This document shows positions 8,261 to 16,471 of a DNA stretch of 64,000 nt, piece by piece. Source of the stretch: Streptomyces sp. MMBL 11-1 (GTDB taxonomy: Bacteria; Actinomycetota; Actinomycetes; Streptomycetales; Streptomycetaceae); contig NZ_CP117709.1 in the NCBI RefSeq assembly GCF_028622875.1, positions 4,157,001 to 4,221,000 on the forward strand. The letters are read 5' to 3'. A model generated the notes under the pieces. That model was given only the letters and a program-made list of their open reading frames with translations. It was not told where the DNA came from and ran no database searches. How positions within the stretch are numbered: the first letter of the stretch is position 1; every line of letters starts with the position of its first letter. The position numbers and the translations under genes were made by a program.

Positions 8261-9400
8261 TCAGCTGCCCCGGAGGCCGACCGCCAGCGTCAGTTCAAGG
8301 ACCCGGTGTGGTGACGCGAGATCGGGGAACAGCTCCCGCAGCTGCGCCATCCGGTACCGGACGGTCTGCGGGTGGACGAACAATGCCGACGCCACCGCGT
8401 CCCGCCTGCCCTGGTGCAGCAGCCACGCCCGCAAGGTCTCCTCCAGCCGTCGCGCGGTTGCGGCGGGCAAGGTCCGCAACGGTGCGAGGGCTCGGGCGCG
8501 CAGGTCTGCGAACGCGTCCGCGTCGGCGCTGAGCACCAGGTCGGGCAGGTGGTCCTCGGTGTCCCGGATGTCGGAGGAGAGGGAGCGCGCGCGTACGGCT
8601 CGTGCGTACGACGCGGACGCACGGGTCCATGGCCGGGCCGGGCCGACCACGGCGGCGCGGTCGGTCAGCTGCCGCAGGAGACGTGGCCGGTCGGCGTCGG
8701 GGACCAGGAGCACACCGGTGGCATCCGGCAGATCGTCGAGGACGAGGGTGCTCGGGTCGAGTGTCCGGTAGGCCGGGCGGGCCTGGGCGGCGGGCAGCAG
8801 GACGGCGGTCAGCGACACCGGAGGCTGCCACCTGGCCCGTTGACCGGAGGCCAGCAACACGTCCGGGCTCGCGCCGGCGAGGAGGTCGCGGGCCAGGTGC
8901 TCCAGGTGGCGCTCGTGGGCCCTGCCCCGGGCGGCCAGCCCGTCGGCGTGACCCGCGGCGCTCGCGGCGGAGAGCTCGTCGATGTAGGCGAAGGTCAGCT
9001 CGGCGAACTTGGCGACCTCGGCGGCGGGCAGGCCGGCGGGCACGGCACCCGCCGCGAGGCATCGCCAGGCGACGCGGGCGCCGACGCGGTAGGCGCTGAG
9101 CAGGGCGTCCATCGAACGGCCGTCGCGTACCTCGCCGCGGCCCAGCTCGTAGGCGGCGTCACCGGCGTCGCCCCCGGTGGCTTTCCCGCTCGCGAGGTCC
9201 AGATAGTGCCCCAGGGCGGTGCGGACGGCTCTGCGGATGGTGGCGCCCATGCGACCCGCTAGGGCATTGGCGTACGGAGGGACCTCGTCGATGATCGCCT
9301 GGACGACTTCGTCGGCGGTGGTCCTCAGTGCGGCCCGGAGCGCGGTGACCGTTGCTTCGTCCAGGGTCAGCTCGCTGGCCCTCCGGATGGCATAGCTCAT
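8261..9400 (-). CDS. PucR/CdaR-family transcriptional regulator
   Basis: A 379-aa regulator. The C-terminal PucR-type helix-turn-helix (HTH_30) is clear: LLHQGRRDAVASALFVHPQ, TVRYRMAQLRELF and VLELTLAVGL in the last 65 residues. The N-terminal 160 residues resemble the RsbR/GGDEF-like sensory part of this family (SMDALLSAYRVGARVAWR). The ATG at 9400 follows GGAACGG. It is divergent from the reductase-desaturase pair, with 102 bp between the starts, and probably controls them. Rv3230c/DesA3-type pairs in other actinobacteria are also under dedicated regulators. The effector is unknown. Confidence 0.8.
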   Translation of the reverse strand: MSYAIRRASELTLDEATVTALRAALRTTADEVVQAIIDEVPPYANALAGRMGATIRRAVRTALGHYLDLASGKATGGDAGDAAYELGRGEVRDGRSMDALLSAYRVGARVAWRCLAAGAVPAGLPAAEVAKFAELTFAYIDELSAASAAGHADGLAARGRAHERHLEHLARDLLAGASPDVLLASGQRARWQPPVSLTAVLLPAAQARPAYRTLDPSTLVLDDLPDATGVLLVPDADRPRLLRQLTDRAAVVGPARPWTRASASYARAVRARSLSSDIRDTEDHLPDLVLSADADAFADLRARALAPLRTLPAATARRLEETLRAWLLHQGRRDAVASALFVHPQTVRYRMAQLRELFPDLASPHRVLELTLAVGLRGS

Positions 9401-9441
9401 TTTCCGTTCCCTGCGGACTTTGTTCCCTGCGAACAATTCGG

Positions 9442-9471
9442 TTGACCAGTTTTACGTCCTGTGGTTAGGAC
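9442..9471 (+). promoter_or_regulatory. Probable promoter with operator palindrome for the desaturase pair
   Basis: TTGACC at 9442-9447 and TAGGAC at 9466-9471 are 18 bp apart and would form -35 and -10 boxes about 32 bp before the ATG at 9503. The palindrome GTCCT-N6-AGGAC (9456-9471) overlaps the -10 box, a natural place for the divergent PucR-type regulator. Confidence 0.5.
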
Positions 9472-9502
9472 TTTACGCCGTGAGGCGCAGCAAGCTGGAG
9501 TC

Positions 9503-10567
9503 ATGACGAGTGCAGCCCTCCGTAGCAGGGCGTGGAAACTGCTGGAGATGGTCACGACGCCGCTCCTGCCGTCGGACTACCTCGACCTGGTCAGCCCGCT
9601 GCGTGCGGGCGCGGACCTGTGCGGGCGCATCGAGGCCGTGCACTCCGAGACGGGTGACGCCGCGACCGTCGTGATCAGGCCGGGGCGGGGCTGGCGCGGC
9701 CACACGGCCGGTCAGTACGTGAGGATCGGGGTCGACGTCGACGGCGTGCGCCTGTGGCGTGCCTACTCCCTCACCTCGCCGACAGACCGCCGGGACGGCC
9801 GGATCACGATCACCGTGAAGGCGGTCCCGGACGGCAAGGTCAGCAACCACCTGGTCCGCAGGGCGAAACCGGGCACGCTGATCCGGCTCGACCAGCCGAC
9901 CGGTGACTTCGTACTGCCGCGGGCCAGGCCCGCCAAGGTGCTCTACCTGACGGCCGGCAGCGGCATCACGCCCGTGATGGGCATGCTGCGCGACACCGAG
10001 CTCGACGACGTCGTCATGGTCCACTGCGCGCCACAGCCTCACGACGTGATCTTCCGCAGCGAACTGCACGGCCTGGTCGCGGACAAGAGGCTCCGGCTCA
10101 CCGAGGTGCACACCGACACCGACGGCAGGCTCGACATCGCGCGTCTCGACGACCTCGTGCCCGACTGGGCCGAGCGCGAGACCTGGGCCTGCGGGCCCGG
10201 GGGCCTGCTCGACGCCGCCGAGGAGCACTGGGCCGAGCACGGCGTCCGAGAACGCCTGCACACCGAACGGTTCCAACCCGGCATCCTCGTCGCCGGTGAC
10301 GGCGGTGACGGCGGTGAGGTCACGTTCAGCACCACCGGCAGGACCGTCGACGCGGACGGCGTCACGCCGTTGCTGGACGTCGGCGAGGAGGCCGGCGTGC
10401 TCATGCCCTCCGGGTGCCGCATGGGCATCTGCTTCGGCTGCGTCACACCACTCAAGGCGGGCGCCGTCCGCGACCTGCGCACCGGCGAGATCACCGAGGC
10501 CGAGCCCGGCGTCCTCATCCAGACCTGCGTGTCCGCCGCGGCGGGCCCCTGTGACATCGAACGGTAG
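9503..10567 (+). CDS. Ferredoxin-NADP-type reductase with C-terminal 2Fe-2S domain (desaturase partner)
   Basis: A 354-aa flavoprotein. The FAD-binding motif RAYSLTS is near residue 90. The NAD(P)-binding motif TAGSGITPVMGMLR is near 150-165, followed by TWACGPGGLL. A plant-type 2Fe-2S ferredoxin domain ends the protein, with CRMGICFGC and a last Cys in LIQTC. It should pass electrons from NAD(P)H to the membrane desaturase encoded 7 bp downstream. The same pair, Rv3230c with DesA3, makes oleate in mycobacteria. The ATG at 9503 has GGAG upstream. Regulation is probably by the divergent PucR-type protein. Confidence 0.88.
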   Translation: MTSAALRSRAWKLLEMVTTPLLPSDYLDLVSPLRAGADLCGRIEAVHSETGDAATVVIRPGRGWRGHTAGQYVRIGVDVDGVRLWRAYSLTSPTDRRDGRITITVKAVPDGKVSNHLVRRAKPGTLIRLDQPTGDFVLPRARPAKVLYLTAGSGITPVMGMLRDTELDDVVMVHCAPQPHDVIFRSELHGLVADKRLRLTEVHTDTDGRLDIARLDDLVPDWAERETWACGPGGLLDAAEEHWAEHGVRERLHTERFQPGILVAGDGGDGGEVTFSTTGRTVDADGVTPLLDVGEEAGVLMPSGCRMGICFGCVTPLKAGAVRDLRTGEITEAEPGVLIQTCVSAAAGPCDIER

Positions 10568-10574
10568 GAGCACC

Positions 10575-11693
10575 TTGACCGCCATCGACCCCACCGCCCA
10601 CCTGACCGCGGAGCAGATCGAGGAGCTGGGCCGCGAGCTGGACGCGATCCGTGACGAGGTGATCGCCGGCCGCGGCGAGAAGGACGCCGACTACATCCGT
10701 AAGGTCATCTCGGCGCAGCGCAAGCTTGAGCTGGTCAGCAGGGGTGTGCTGCTGTTCTCGATCTTCCCGCCCGCGTGGCTTCTCGGCACCGCCGGGCTGT
10801 CCGTGGCGAAGATCATGGACAACATGGAGATCGGCCACAACGTCCTGCACGGTCAGTGGGACTGGATGCGGGACCCGAAGATCCACTCCACCACCTGGGA
10901 GTGGGACCACGTCTCGCCGTCCGATCAGTGGAAGCACTCGCACAACGAGCTGCACCACACGTACACCAACGTGATCGGCAAGGACAACGACCTCGGCTAC
11001 GGCATCATGCGCGTCGACGAGGACCAGAAGTGGCACCCCTTCCACCTCGGCCAGCCGCTGTGGAACTTCCTCAACGCCTGCTTCTTCGAGTACGGCATCG
11101 CAGCGTACGACCTGGAGCTCGGCAAGAACCTCCCCAAGGAGCGCCGCAGGAGCCCGGAGTTCCGCGCGCGGGCCAAGGCGGTGGGACGCAAGATCCGCAA
11201 GCAGGTGCTCAAGGACTACGTGATCCACCCGCTGCTGTCGGGCCCGTCGTTCCTCCCCACCCTCGCCGCCACGTTCACCGCGAACCTGGTCCGCAACGTC
11301 TGGACCCACTCGGTGATCATGTGCGGGCACTTCCCCGAGGGCGTACAGGTCTTCGAGCGCCGGTCGATCGAAGGAGAGACGCGCGGCCAGTGGTACCTGC
11401 GCCAGATGATGGGCTCGGCGAACATCAGCGGCGGCAAGGCCATGCACTTCATGACCGGCAACCTGTCGCACCAGATCGAGCACCACCTGTTCCCGGACCT
11501 GCCGAGCAACCGGTACGCCGAGGTCGCGGTGAAGGTGCGCGCGCTGTTCGAGAAGTACGAGCTGGAGTACGTCACCGGCCCGCTGCCCAAGCAGGTGTTC
11601 TCCGCGTGGCACAAGGTCTTCCGGCTCGCACTGCCGAACAGGCGGCCCAGGGTCGAAACGCCGGACCGCGAGCGGGATCTCGTCGCCGTCTGA
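10575..11693 (+). CDS. Acyl-CoA delta-9-type fatty acid desaturase (DesA3-like)
   Basis: A 372-aa membrane di-iron desaturase. The three histidine boxes are GHNVLH, HSHNELHH and QIEHHLF, at about residues 95, 130 and 305. Hydrophobic segments lie between them. It inserts a double bond in saturated acyl chains using electrons from the reductase encoded just upstream. The start is TTG at 10575, chosen for the AGGAG 5 nt before it and the 7-bp spacing from the upstream stop; TTG starts are uncommon but fit here. The two genes form an operon. Confidence 0.9.
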   Translation: MTAIDPTAHLTAEQIEELGRELDAIRDEVIAGRGEKDADYIRKVISAQRKLELVSRGVLLFSIFPPAWLLGTAGLSVAKIMDNMEIGHNVLHGQWDWMRDPKIHSTTWEWDHVSPSDQWKHSHNELHHTYTNVIGKDNDLGYGIMRVDEDQKWHPFHLGQPLWNFLNACFFEYGIAAYDLELGKNLPKERRRSPEFRARAKAVGRKIRKQVLKDYVIHPLLSGPSFLPTLAATFTANLVRNVWTHSVIMCGHFPEGVQVFERRSIEGETRGQWYLRQMMGSANISGGKAMHFMTGNLSHQIEHHLFPDLPSNRYAEVAVKVRALFEKYELEYVTGPLPKQVFSAWHKVFRLALPNRRPRVETPDRERDLVAV

Positions 11694-11831
11694 ACGCCGG
11701 CACCGGTCGGGACTCTTCGACAGGTCGGACTCTTCGGCAGATCCGCGGGGCGGGCACGGGCTTGCGCACCACCCGGCCCGATCCCGGCCGGCACCGCTCC
11801 TCGACGGGCGGGCCCGCCAAGGAGGCAGGTC

Positions 11832-11894
11832 ATGAGCGGGGCGCCGTCGCCGGGGCCGGAAACACGAGGATGCCCGGGGCCCCCGCGCCACTGA
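11832..11894 (+). CDS. Possible 20-aa leader peptide ORF
   Basis: An ATG is preceded by AAGGAGG at 5-7 nt spacing, better than most starts here, and the frame is open for 20 codons (MSGAPSPGPETRGCPGPPRH). It is Pro/Gly-rich and unlike any family known to me. It could be a leader peptide of the following secreted-enzyme transcript or a chance match. Confidence 0.25.
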   Translation: MSGAPSPGPETRGCPGPPRH

Positions 11895-12004
11895 TCGCCA
11901 CCGGTCAGGTCCCCGGCCACCGGGGGACGCTTTGCGCCATGTGGCGTTGAAGTGGCGTGAACAGATATTGCCCGTCCCGCCACGCCATGCGCACTGTGGA
12001 AGCG

Positions 12005-12018
12005 CGGGAGCGCTCCCA
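12005..12018. promoter_or_regulatory. CebR-like operator (cellobiose response)
   Basis: CGGGAGCGCTCCCA matches the Streptomyces CebR box TGGGAGCGCTCCCA at 13 of 14 positions. It lies 50 bp before the LPMO start, where a repressor would block transcription. CebR releases DNA on binding cellobiose/cellotriose, so the gene is probably induced by cellulose breakdown products. Confidence 0.75.
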
Positions 12019-12067
12019 CACCTCGTCCCCCGCCGGGTTCCCCGGCCCCCCACCGAAGGAAGAGATC

Positions 12068-12739
12068 ATGAATTGTCATGTACGCGACACTAAAATGTGG
12101 CGCATTCCCACGCTCGTCCTGACCACGGTCGCGGCGGTGCTTCTCAGCATGACCGCCTGGAGCGGCACAGCCGCGGCTCACGGGTCGGTCATCGACCCGG
12201 CCTCACGCGCCTACGACTGCTGGCAGCGCTGGGGCAGCGATTTCCAGAACCCGGACATGGCGCAGCAGGACCCGATGTGCTGGCAGGCGTGGCAGGCCAA
12301 CCCGAACGCCATGTGGAACTGGAACGGCCTGTACCGCAACGGCTCCGGGGGCAACTTCCAGGCGGTCGTACCGGACGGCCAGCTGTGCAGCGGCGGCCGG
12401 ACCGAGGGCGGTCGCTACAACGCGCTGGACACCGTGGGCGCGTGGAAGACCACCGACATCACCGATGACTTCACCGTCGAGCTGTACGACCAGGCCAGCC
12501 ACGGCGCGGACTACTTCAAGGTCTACGTCAGCCGGCAAGGCTTCGACCCCACCACCCAGGCGCTGGGCTGGAATGACCTCGAACTGGTCGCGGAGACCGG
12601 CAGGTACGGGCCGAGCCAGAACTACTCGATCCCCGTGAGCACGTCCGGCTACACCGGTCACCACGTCGTCTACACGATCTGGCAGGCATCGCACATGGAC
12701 CAGACGTACTTCCTGTGCAGCGATGTGAACTTCGGCTGA
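12068..12739 (+). CDS. Lytic polysaccharide monooxygenase, AA10 family
   Basis: A 223-aa secreted copper enzyme. The signal peptide ends ...GTAAA at residue 37, so the mature protein starts with His38 (HGSVIDPASR), the first ligand of the copper histidine brace. The second ligand fits His145 (QASHGADYF), mature residue 108, as in cellulose/chitin-active Streptomyces AA10 enzymes of the ScLPMO10B type. It is a single-domain enzyme without a binding module. It oxidatively cleaves crystalline cellulose or chitin. The ATG has AAGGAAGAG upstream. The CebR-like box points to cellulose-linked control. The downstream secreted PQQ-type dehydrogenase could supply electrons. Confidence 0.93.
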   Translation: MNCHVRDTKMWRIPTLVLTTVAAVLLSMTAWSGTAAAHGSVIDPASRAYDCWQRWGSDFQNPDMAQQDPMCWQAWQANPNAMWNWNGLYRNGSGGNFQAVVPDGQLCSGGRTEGGRYNALDTVGAWKTTDITDDFTVELYDQASHGADYFKVYVSRQGFDPTTQALGWNDLELVAETGRYGPSQNYSIPVSTSGYTGHHVVYTIWQASHMDQTYFLCSDVNFG

Positions 12740-12746
12740 CCTCAGC

Positions 12747-12934
12747 GCACACCGGGTGATCCCGCCGGTCGGCACGCGCCCGGTGGGACTGCCGCACACC
12801 GGGTGATCCCGCCGGTCGGCACGCGCCCGGTGGGACTGCCGCACACCGGGTGGTCCCACCGGTCGGCACACGTCCGGTGGGACTGCCGCACACCGGGTGA
12901 TCCCGCCGGACGACACACGCCCGGCGGGACTCCT
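12747..12934. repeat. Four 47-bp tandem repeats, each forming a hairpin
   Basis: Copies start at 12747, 12794, 12841 and 12888. Each holds a 9-bp stem (TCCCGCCGG ... CCGGTGGGA) around an 11-nt loop. Copies 1 and 2 pair through a G-U, copy 3 has A-U at that position, and copy 4 has G-C: the stem is kept by compensating changes. The array lies between the LPMO gene and the dehydrogenase gene. Confidence 0.9.
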
Positions 12935-13019
12935 CGTGTCCCGCGCCCTTCCCTATACCGACGCCACCGCCGCATACCGACGCCACCGCCGCGCAAGCGT
13001 CCTCGACTCCGGAGCCGAC

Positions 13020-14576
13020 ATGTCGCGACACCGCTGGACCGGGCAGATCCTGCTGGCCCTCCTGCTGACCGCTATCACCGCACTGCCCGCCGCCGCCCAG
13101 TCGCTCGCGGCGCCCCCTCCCGCGACGGCGGCCGCCACACCGGCCGACGCGGCGGCGAACTCCTCCACCGTCCCCCTTCCGTCGCTCCGCGCGACCACCA
13201 CCCAGGTCGCGCACGGACTGAGACGGCCGACCGCCGTCGTCGCACCCGACGACGGCACGGACCGCTTGTTCATCACCGAGAAGTCCGGAACCGTACGGGC
13301 CTACCACCCCCGTACCGGCCTGAACCCGGAGCCGCTCATCGACATCACGTCGGCCGTGGACGAATCGGGCAACGAGCGCGGCCTGCTCGGCATCGCCGTC
13401 CCGCCCGACTTCGACGACAGCCGCAGCGTGTACCTCGCGTACACGGCACTGCCCGACGGTGCGGTGACCGTCGCCCGCTACCGGCTCGACGATTCCCGCC
13501 TGGAGGTCCTGCTCTCCCAGCCGCACTCCGAGTTCAGCAACCACAACGGTGGCCAGCTGGCGTTCGGCCCGGACGGCCACCTGTACTGGAGCATCGGTGA
13601 CGGCGGCGGTTCCGCGGACCCCCTCCGGGCCGGGCAGCGACTGGACACCCTGCTGGGCAAGATCGTGCGCATCGACGTAAGCCGCAGTTGCGGCGGGCTC
13701 CCCTACTGCGTTCCCGCGGACAACCCCTTCGTGGACACCCCCGGCGCCCGCGCGGAGATCTGGCTGTACGGGCTGCGCAACCCGTGGCGCTTCTCCTTCG
13801 ACAGCGTCGACGGCTCGATGTGGATCGGCGACGTCGGCCAGGGCCGGTGGGAGGAGGTCGATCACATCGGGCCCGGACAGGGAGGCCTGAACCTCGGCTG
13901 GTCCTGCTACGAGGGACTGGAGAGGTTCAGCGGCGGCGACTGCGACCCCGGCGAAACGTACACCGCGCCGGTCTTCACCTACTCCCCGTACACCGGCGGC
14001 TGTTCGGTCATCGGCGGTCACGTCTACCGGGGCCAGGAGCACGCCGGCATCGTCGGCGGCACGTACATCGCCACCGACTACTGCTCGTCCACCGTCTGGG
14101 CGCTGCGCCCCGATGGCGAAGGCGGCTACGAGCAGGCCGAGATAGGGGAGATGCCCACCCAGGTGACGGCGATCGGCACGACCGTCGACGGCGAGTTCTA
14201 CGTGGTCAACGACCTGCCGGGCGGCCTGCACCGCGTGTCCTTCACCCAGGAGGAACCCACCTGCCGAGTGGACAGCACAGTGCGGGCATGGGGCACCGGT
14301 ACGACGGTCGACCTGACGGTCACCAACACCGGCAGCACTCCGGTGAACGGCTGGACACTGGAGTTCCCGCTGGCTCTCGGGCAGACCGTCACCTCCGACT
14401 GGAACACCGACCTCACCCAGGGAAGCAACACGATCAAGGCCGCCAGCACCTCGCACAACGCCACGATCGCTCCCGGCGCGAGCATCACCCTCGGCTATCT
14501 CGCCACCCATACCGGCGATGCGTCGTCCCCGCCGCGGTTCATGCTCAACGGGGACGCCTGCGCGGTCGGCCGCTGA
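13020..14576 (+). CDS. Secreted PQQ-dependent sugar dehydrogenase with C-terminal CBM2
   Basis: A 518-aa protein. A signal peptide (about residues 1-27) is followed by an Ala/Pro/Thr linker. The six-bladed propeller of the glucose/sorbosone (PQQ) dehydrogenase family follows: LRRPTAVVAPDDG, NERGLLGIAVPPDF, then HNGGQLAFGPDGHLYWSIGD with the catalytic His, and YGLRNPWRFSFD. The last 100 residues are a family 2 carbohydrate-binding module (VRAWGTGTTVDLTVTNTGS ... NGWTLEF). The module should hold the enzyme on cellulose. Similar AA12 dehydrogenases donate electrons to LPMOs, which fits the neighbour. The ATG at 13020 has GGAG 8 nt upstream. Confidence 0.85.
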   Translation: MSRHRWTGQILLALLLTAITALPAAAQSLAAPPPATAAATPADAAANSSTVPLPSLRATTTQVAHGLRRPTAVVAPDDGTDRLFITEKSGTVRAYHPRTGLNPEPLIDITSAVDESGNERGLLGIAVPPDFDDSRSVYLAYTALPDGAVTVARYRLDDSRLEVLLSQPHSEFSNHNGGQLAFGPDGHLYWSIGDGGGSADPLRAGQRLDTLLGKIVRIDVSRSCGGLPYCVPADNPFVDTPGARAEIWLYGLRNPWRFSFDSVDGSMWIGDVGQGRWEEVDHIGPGQGGLNLGWSCYEGLERFSGGDCDPGETYTAPVFTYSPYTGGCSVIGGHVYRGQEHAGIVGGTYIATDYCSSTVWALRPDGEGGYEQAEIGEMPTQVTAIGTTVDGEFYVVNDLPGGLHRVSFTQEEPTCRVDSTVRAWGTGTTVDLTVTNTGSTPVNGWTLEFPLALGQTVTSDWNTDLTQGSNTIKAASTSHNATIAPGASITLGYLATHTGDASSPPRFMLNGDACAVGR

Positions 14577-14922
14577 GATCAGCCGCCGCGACCGGATCTC
14601 GTCGGCGCGGCCCTGGAGGATCAGGAGCGGCTCGGCTCGGAGCCCAGGGACTCCAGGGCCTGCCGCTTCGTCCTGAAGCGGTGAGTGGAGCCGTGCCGGT
14701 GCGAACAACTGGACACAGACGTCGCCACGGCTGCGGACCACGCAAGCAGAGGACGAGAACATCACGATAGGGACCCCGCTTCTCGGCCGACCGCCCGACC
14801 AGCCGGCCGGCCGGCCGCGTCGCGGGGCCCTGTCGTGTGTCGTGACGGCTCGCTCGGGCCGGAGCGTGCGCCCGGCCGCCGGGGGTGTCTGCGCCCACCA
14901 CCCCGAAGTGAGCGGTGGGGGC
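14577..14922. other. Intergenic region without a recognised gene
   Basis: 346 bp. On the minus strand a short frame ending at about 14620 has a natural-looking C-terminus (HRFRTKRQALESLGSEPSRS) but no convincing start, so it may be the tail of a decayed gene. No terminator or RNA gene is recognised. Confidence 0.4.
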
Positions 14923-15825
14923 CTATGGGTCTTGCAGCAGGGTGTGCAGCGGATGAGCGGCCGCGTGCGCGGGGGGACGTGACAGGTGCAGGGCCGTGTG
15001 GAAGTGGCCGTCGGTCTCCTTGCCTCGGGGGTCGTTGCCGGCCGCGGACGCCGCGGCGATGGCGTAGCGCTGTTCGTCGGCGTCGGTGAAGCGCCGCTGT
15101 GGGTAGGTGCGGGACGTGTCCTTCTGCGTGGTCAGGCCGAACTCGGTCAGGGCGTCGGAGGTGTCCTTGTAGGGAACGGTCCGCAGGACGAGGGCGGCCA
15201 CCCAGGGTGGTTCCTGCCTGCCCTTCAGGAGCGCCCGATAGGTGAGGGCCGACAGGAAGGTCGCCCCGCCGGTCACGGTGATCAGGCGGGTGTCGCGCGT
15301 GGCCTGGTGCAGGGCCGGGCTGGGCGGACCGGTTTCCAGGTTCTCGGCGAACCCGTCATCGAGCAGGCCGACCGAGCGGGCGTAGGCGATGGCCGGCGCG
15401 GAGATGTCGAGACCGATGACGGGCACGGCGTCGGTGCGGCGTCGTGCCGCGTAGAACTCGCGGTCCTCCTTGATCAGTTCGTCGGTCGTCAACTGGGCGA
15501 CCTGCGGCGAGGTGTAGTGGTCGTACAACTCCCGAAGCGTCACGTGATAGTTGAGCAGAGCCGCGTTGATGCCGTACGAGCAGCAGATGTCCAACACCGT
15601 GGCCCCCGGCACGCCGTCCCGGCCGGCCCGGCGAGCGTGGTCCTCGGGAAAGCCGGCGAAAGGCAGAAGGCGGCGGAAGAGACGCTGGGCGTGATGGGGT
15701 GCCTGATAGTCCAGTGGTCCCAGGGTCGCGAAGTACGAGCGTGGGTCCGGCCGGCCGTAGATGTCGTCGAAGTGGGTCATCTGCGCGGGTGTACCCGATG
15801 CGTGAGGTTTCCGAGCCGTGGTCAC
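14923..15825 (-). CDS. Class I SAM-dependent methyltransferase-like protein
   Basis: A 300-aa protein with a Rossmann-type SAM motif, ATVLDICCSYGINAALL (about residues 75-91), and a later acidic strand VIGLDISAPAIAYA that could bind the SAM ribose. The cysteine pair in place of the usual GxGxG makes it a divergent member; LD-CCSYG is seen in a group of uncharacterised actinobacterial methyltransferases. The GTG at 15825 has a perfect AAGGAGG upstream. It stands alone, with no partner gene on this strand. The substrate is unknown. Confidence 0.65.
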   Translation of the reverse strand: MTTARKPHASGTPAQMTHFDDIYGRPDPRSYFATLGPLDYQAPHHAQRLFRRLLPFAGFPEDHARRAGRDGVPGATVLDICCSYGINAALLNYHVTLRELYDHYTSPQVAQLTTDELIKEDREFYAARRRTDAVPVIGLDISAPAIAYARSVGLLDDGFAENLETGPPSPALHQATRDTRLITVTGGATFLSALTYRALLKGRQEPPWVAALVLRTVPYKDTSDALTEFGLTTQKDTSRTYPQRRFTDADEQRYAIAAASAAGNDPRGKETDGHFHTALHLSRPPAHAAAHPLHTLLQDP

Positions 15826-16142
15826 CAGGGCCTCCTTAGGCGATCAGGCAGGCATAGCGCATCGCGCCGCCGGCAGGGAAGAGCGCCCGGCTCCGGCCGC
15901 TCGGCTTCAGCCACATCGGTGCAGCCTGACCGGCGAGACCGACGACCGGGCTGCCCTGGGCGGGGCCCGGGCCGGCCCGTGCGCGAGGCCACCCCGGCGT
16001 CTCGCGGCCACAGGCGGCCGATCGGTCACACGACCCGAGTCCAGGTCCAGCCGAACGCCATTCCCGGCGACGAGGTTGGAGAGGTGCTGAGCCGCGCTGT
16101 TACGTCGGTCGCCGGATGGACATGGTCTGCGGAAGCCGTACC

Positions 16143-16182
16143 TGACCGCTATTGTCCAGCTCCGCTGGGCACGGATGGGGCA
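16143..16182. repeat. Element-end motif, copy 1
   Basis: TGACCGCTATTGTCC, 9 nt, then GGGCACGGATGGGGCA. The same two blocks, 8 nt apart, recur at 23076 and 25886 beside tRNA-Gly fragments. This is probably an integrase-arm or end sequence of a related element. Confidence 0.6.
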
Positions 16183-16350
16183 TGAGCGGGAAGGCTGGGC
16201 GCCAGCACCGTAGATGCCCGGCTTTCGGCCGGTGGGAGCCGAATCCGCAGCCGGCCTTCACGGCATCACAACGGCTGGTCCTCGGAGCAATGGTGTGCCG
16301 CGCATTGGTGCGGTTCTGCGTCGTACCCCGGACGCTGATGTCGCATCTGG

Positions 16351-16449
16351 CTGGGCTACGGCTTTCGTCGCATAGCCGGAGACGCTGTCTGTGAGCTTGC
16401 GCGCCTCCGCGGCTTGATCGCTGGAGAGCGTGACGGTGACGCGGGTCGT
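16351..16449 (-). pseudogene. Remnant of a type II antitoxin N-terminus
   Basis: The minus strand reads TRVTVTLSSDQAAEARKL then TDSVSGYATKAVA, which resembles the first 30 residues of the RHH-type antitoxins that pair with PIN-domain toxins in Streptomyces. No start codon is present and the similarity ends abruptly, so the gene is broken. A broken PIN toxin lies at 23.2 kb on the same strand. Confidence 0.45.
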
Positions 16450-16471
16450 TGAGGATATCGGACAGAGGATC

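Larger units (their letters stand above)
11694..12067. other. Intergenic region before the LPMO gene
   Basis: 374 bp. It holds a possible 20-codon ORF (11832-11894) with a perfect AAGGAGG ribosome site, and the CebR-like box at 12005. Short GTGGCGT words repeat around 11940-11955. Nothing else is recognised. Confidence 0.5.
15826..16471. other. Intergenic region with element-end motif and antitoxin remnant
   Basis: 646 bp without an intact gene. It contains the motif at 16143-16182 that also flanks the two tRNA-Gly fragments near 23 and 25.9 kb, and a minus-strand antitoxin-like fragment at 16351-16449. No tRNA remnant is visible here. Confidence 0.5.

Noticed and set aside
12747..12934. CRISPR array
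   Set aside because: The 47-bp units are directly adjacent with no spacers, and each is itself a hairpin.
12528..14765. 745-codon minus-strand frame across the dehydrogenase and the 47-bp repeats
   Set aside because: It runs antisense to a clear secreted dehydrogenase with CBM2 and has no domain of its own; the repeats give it a false periodic sequence.
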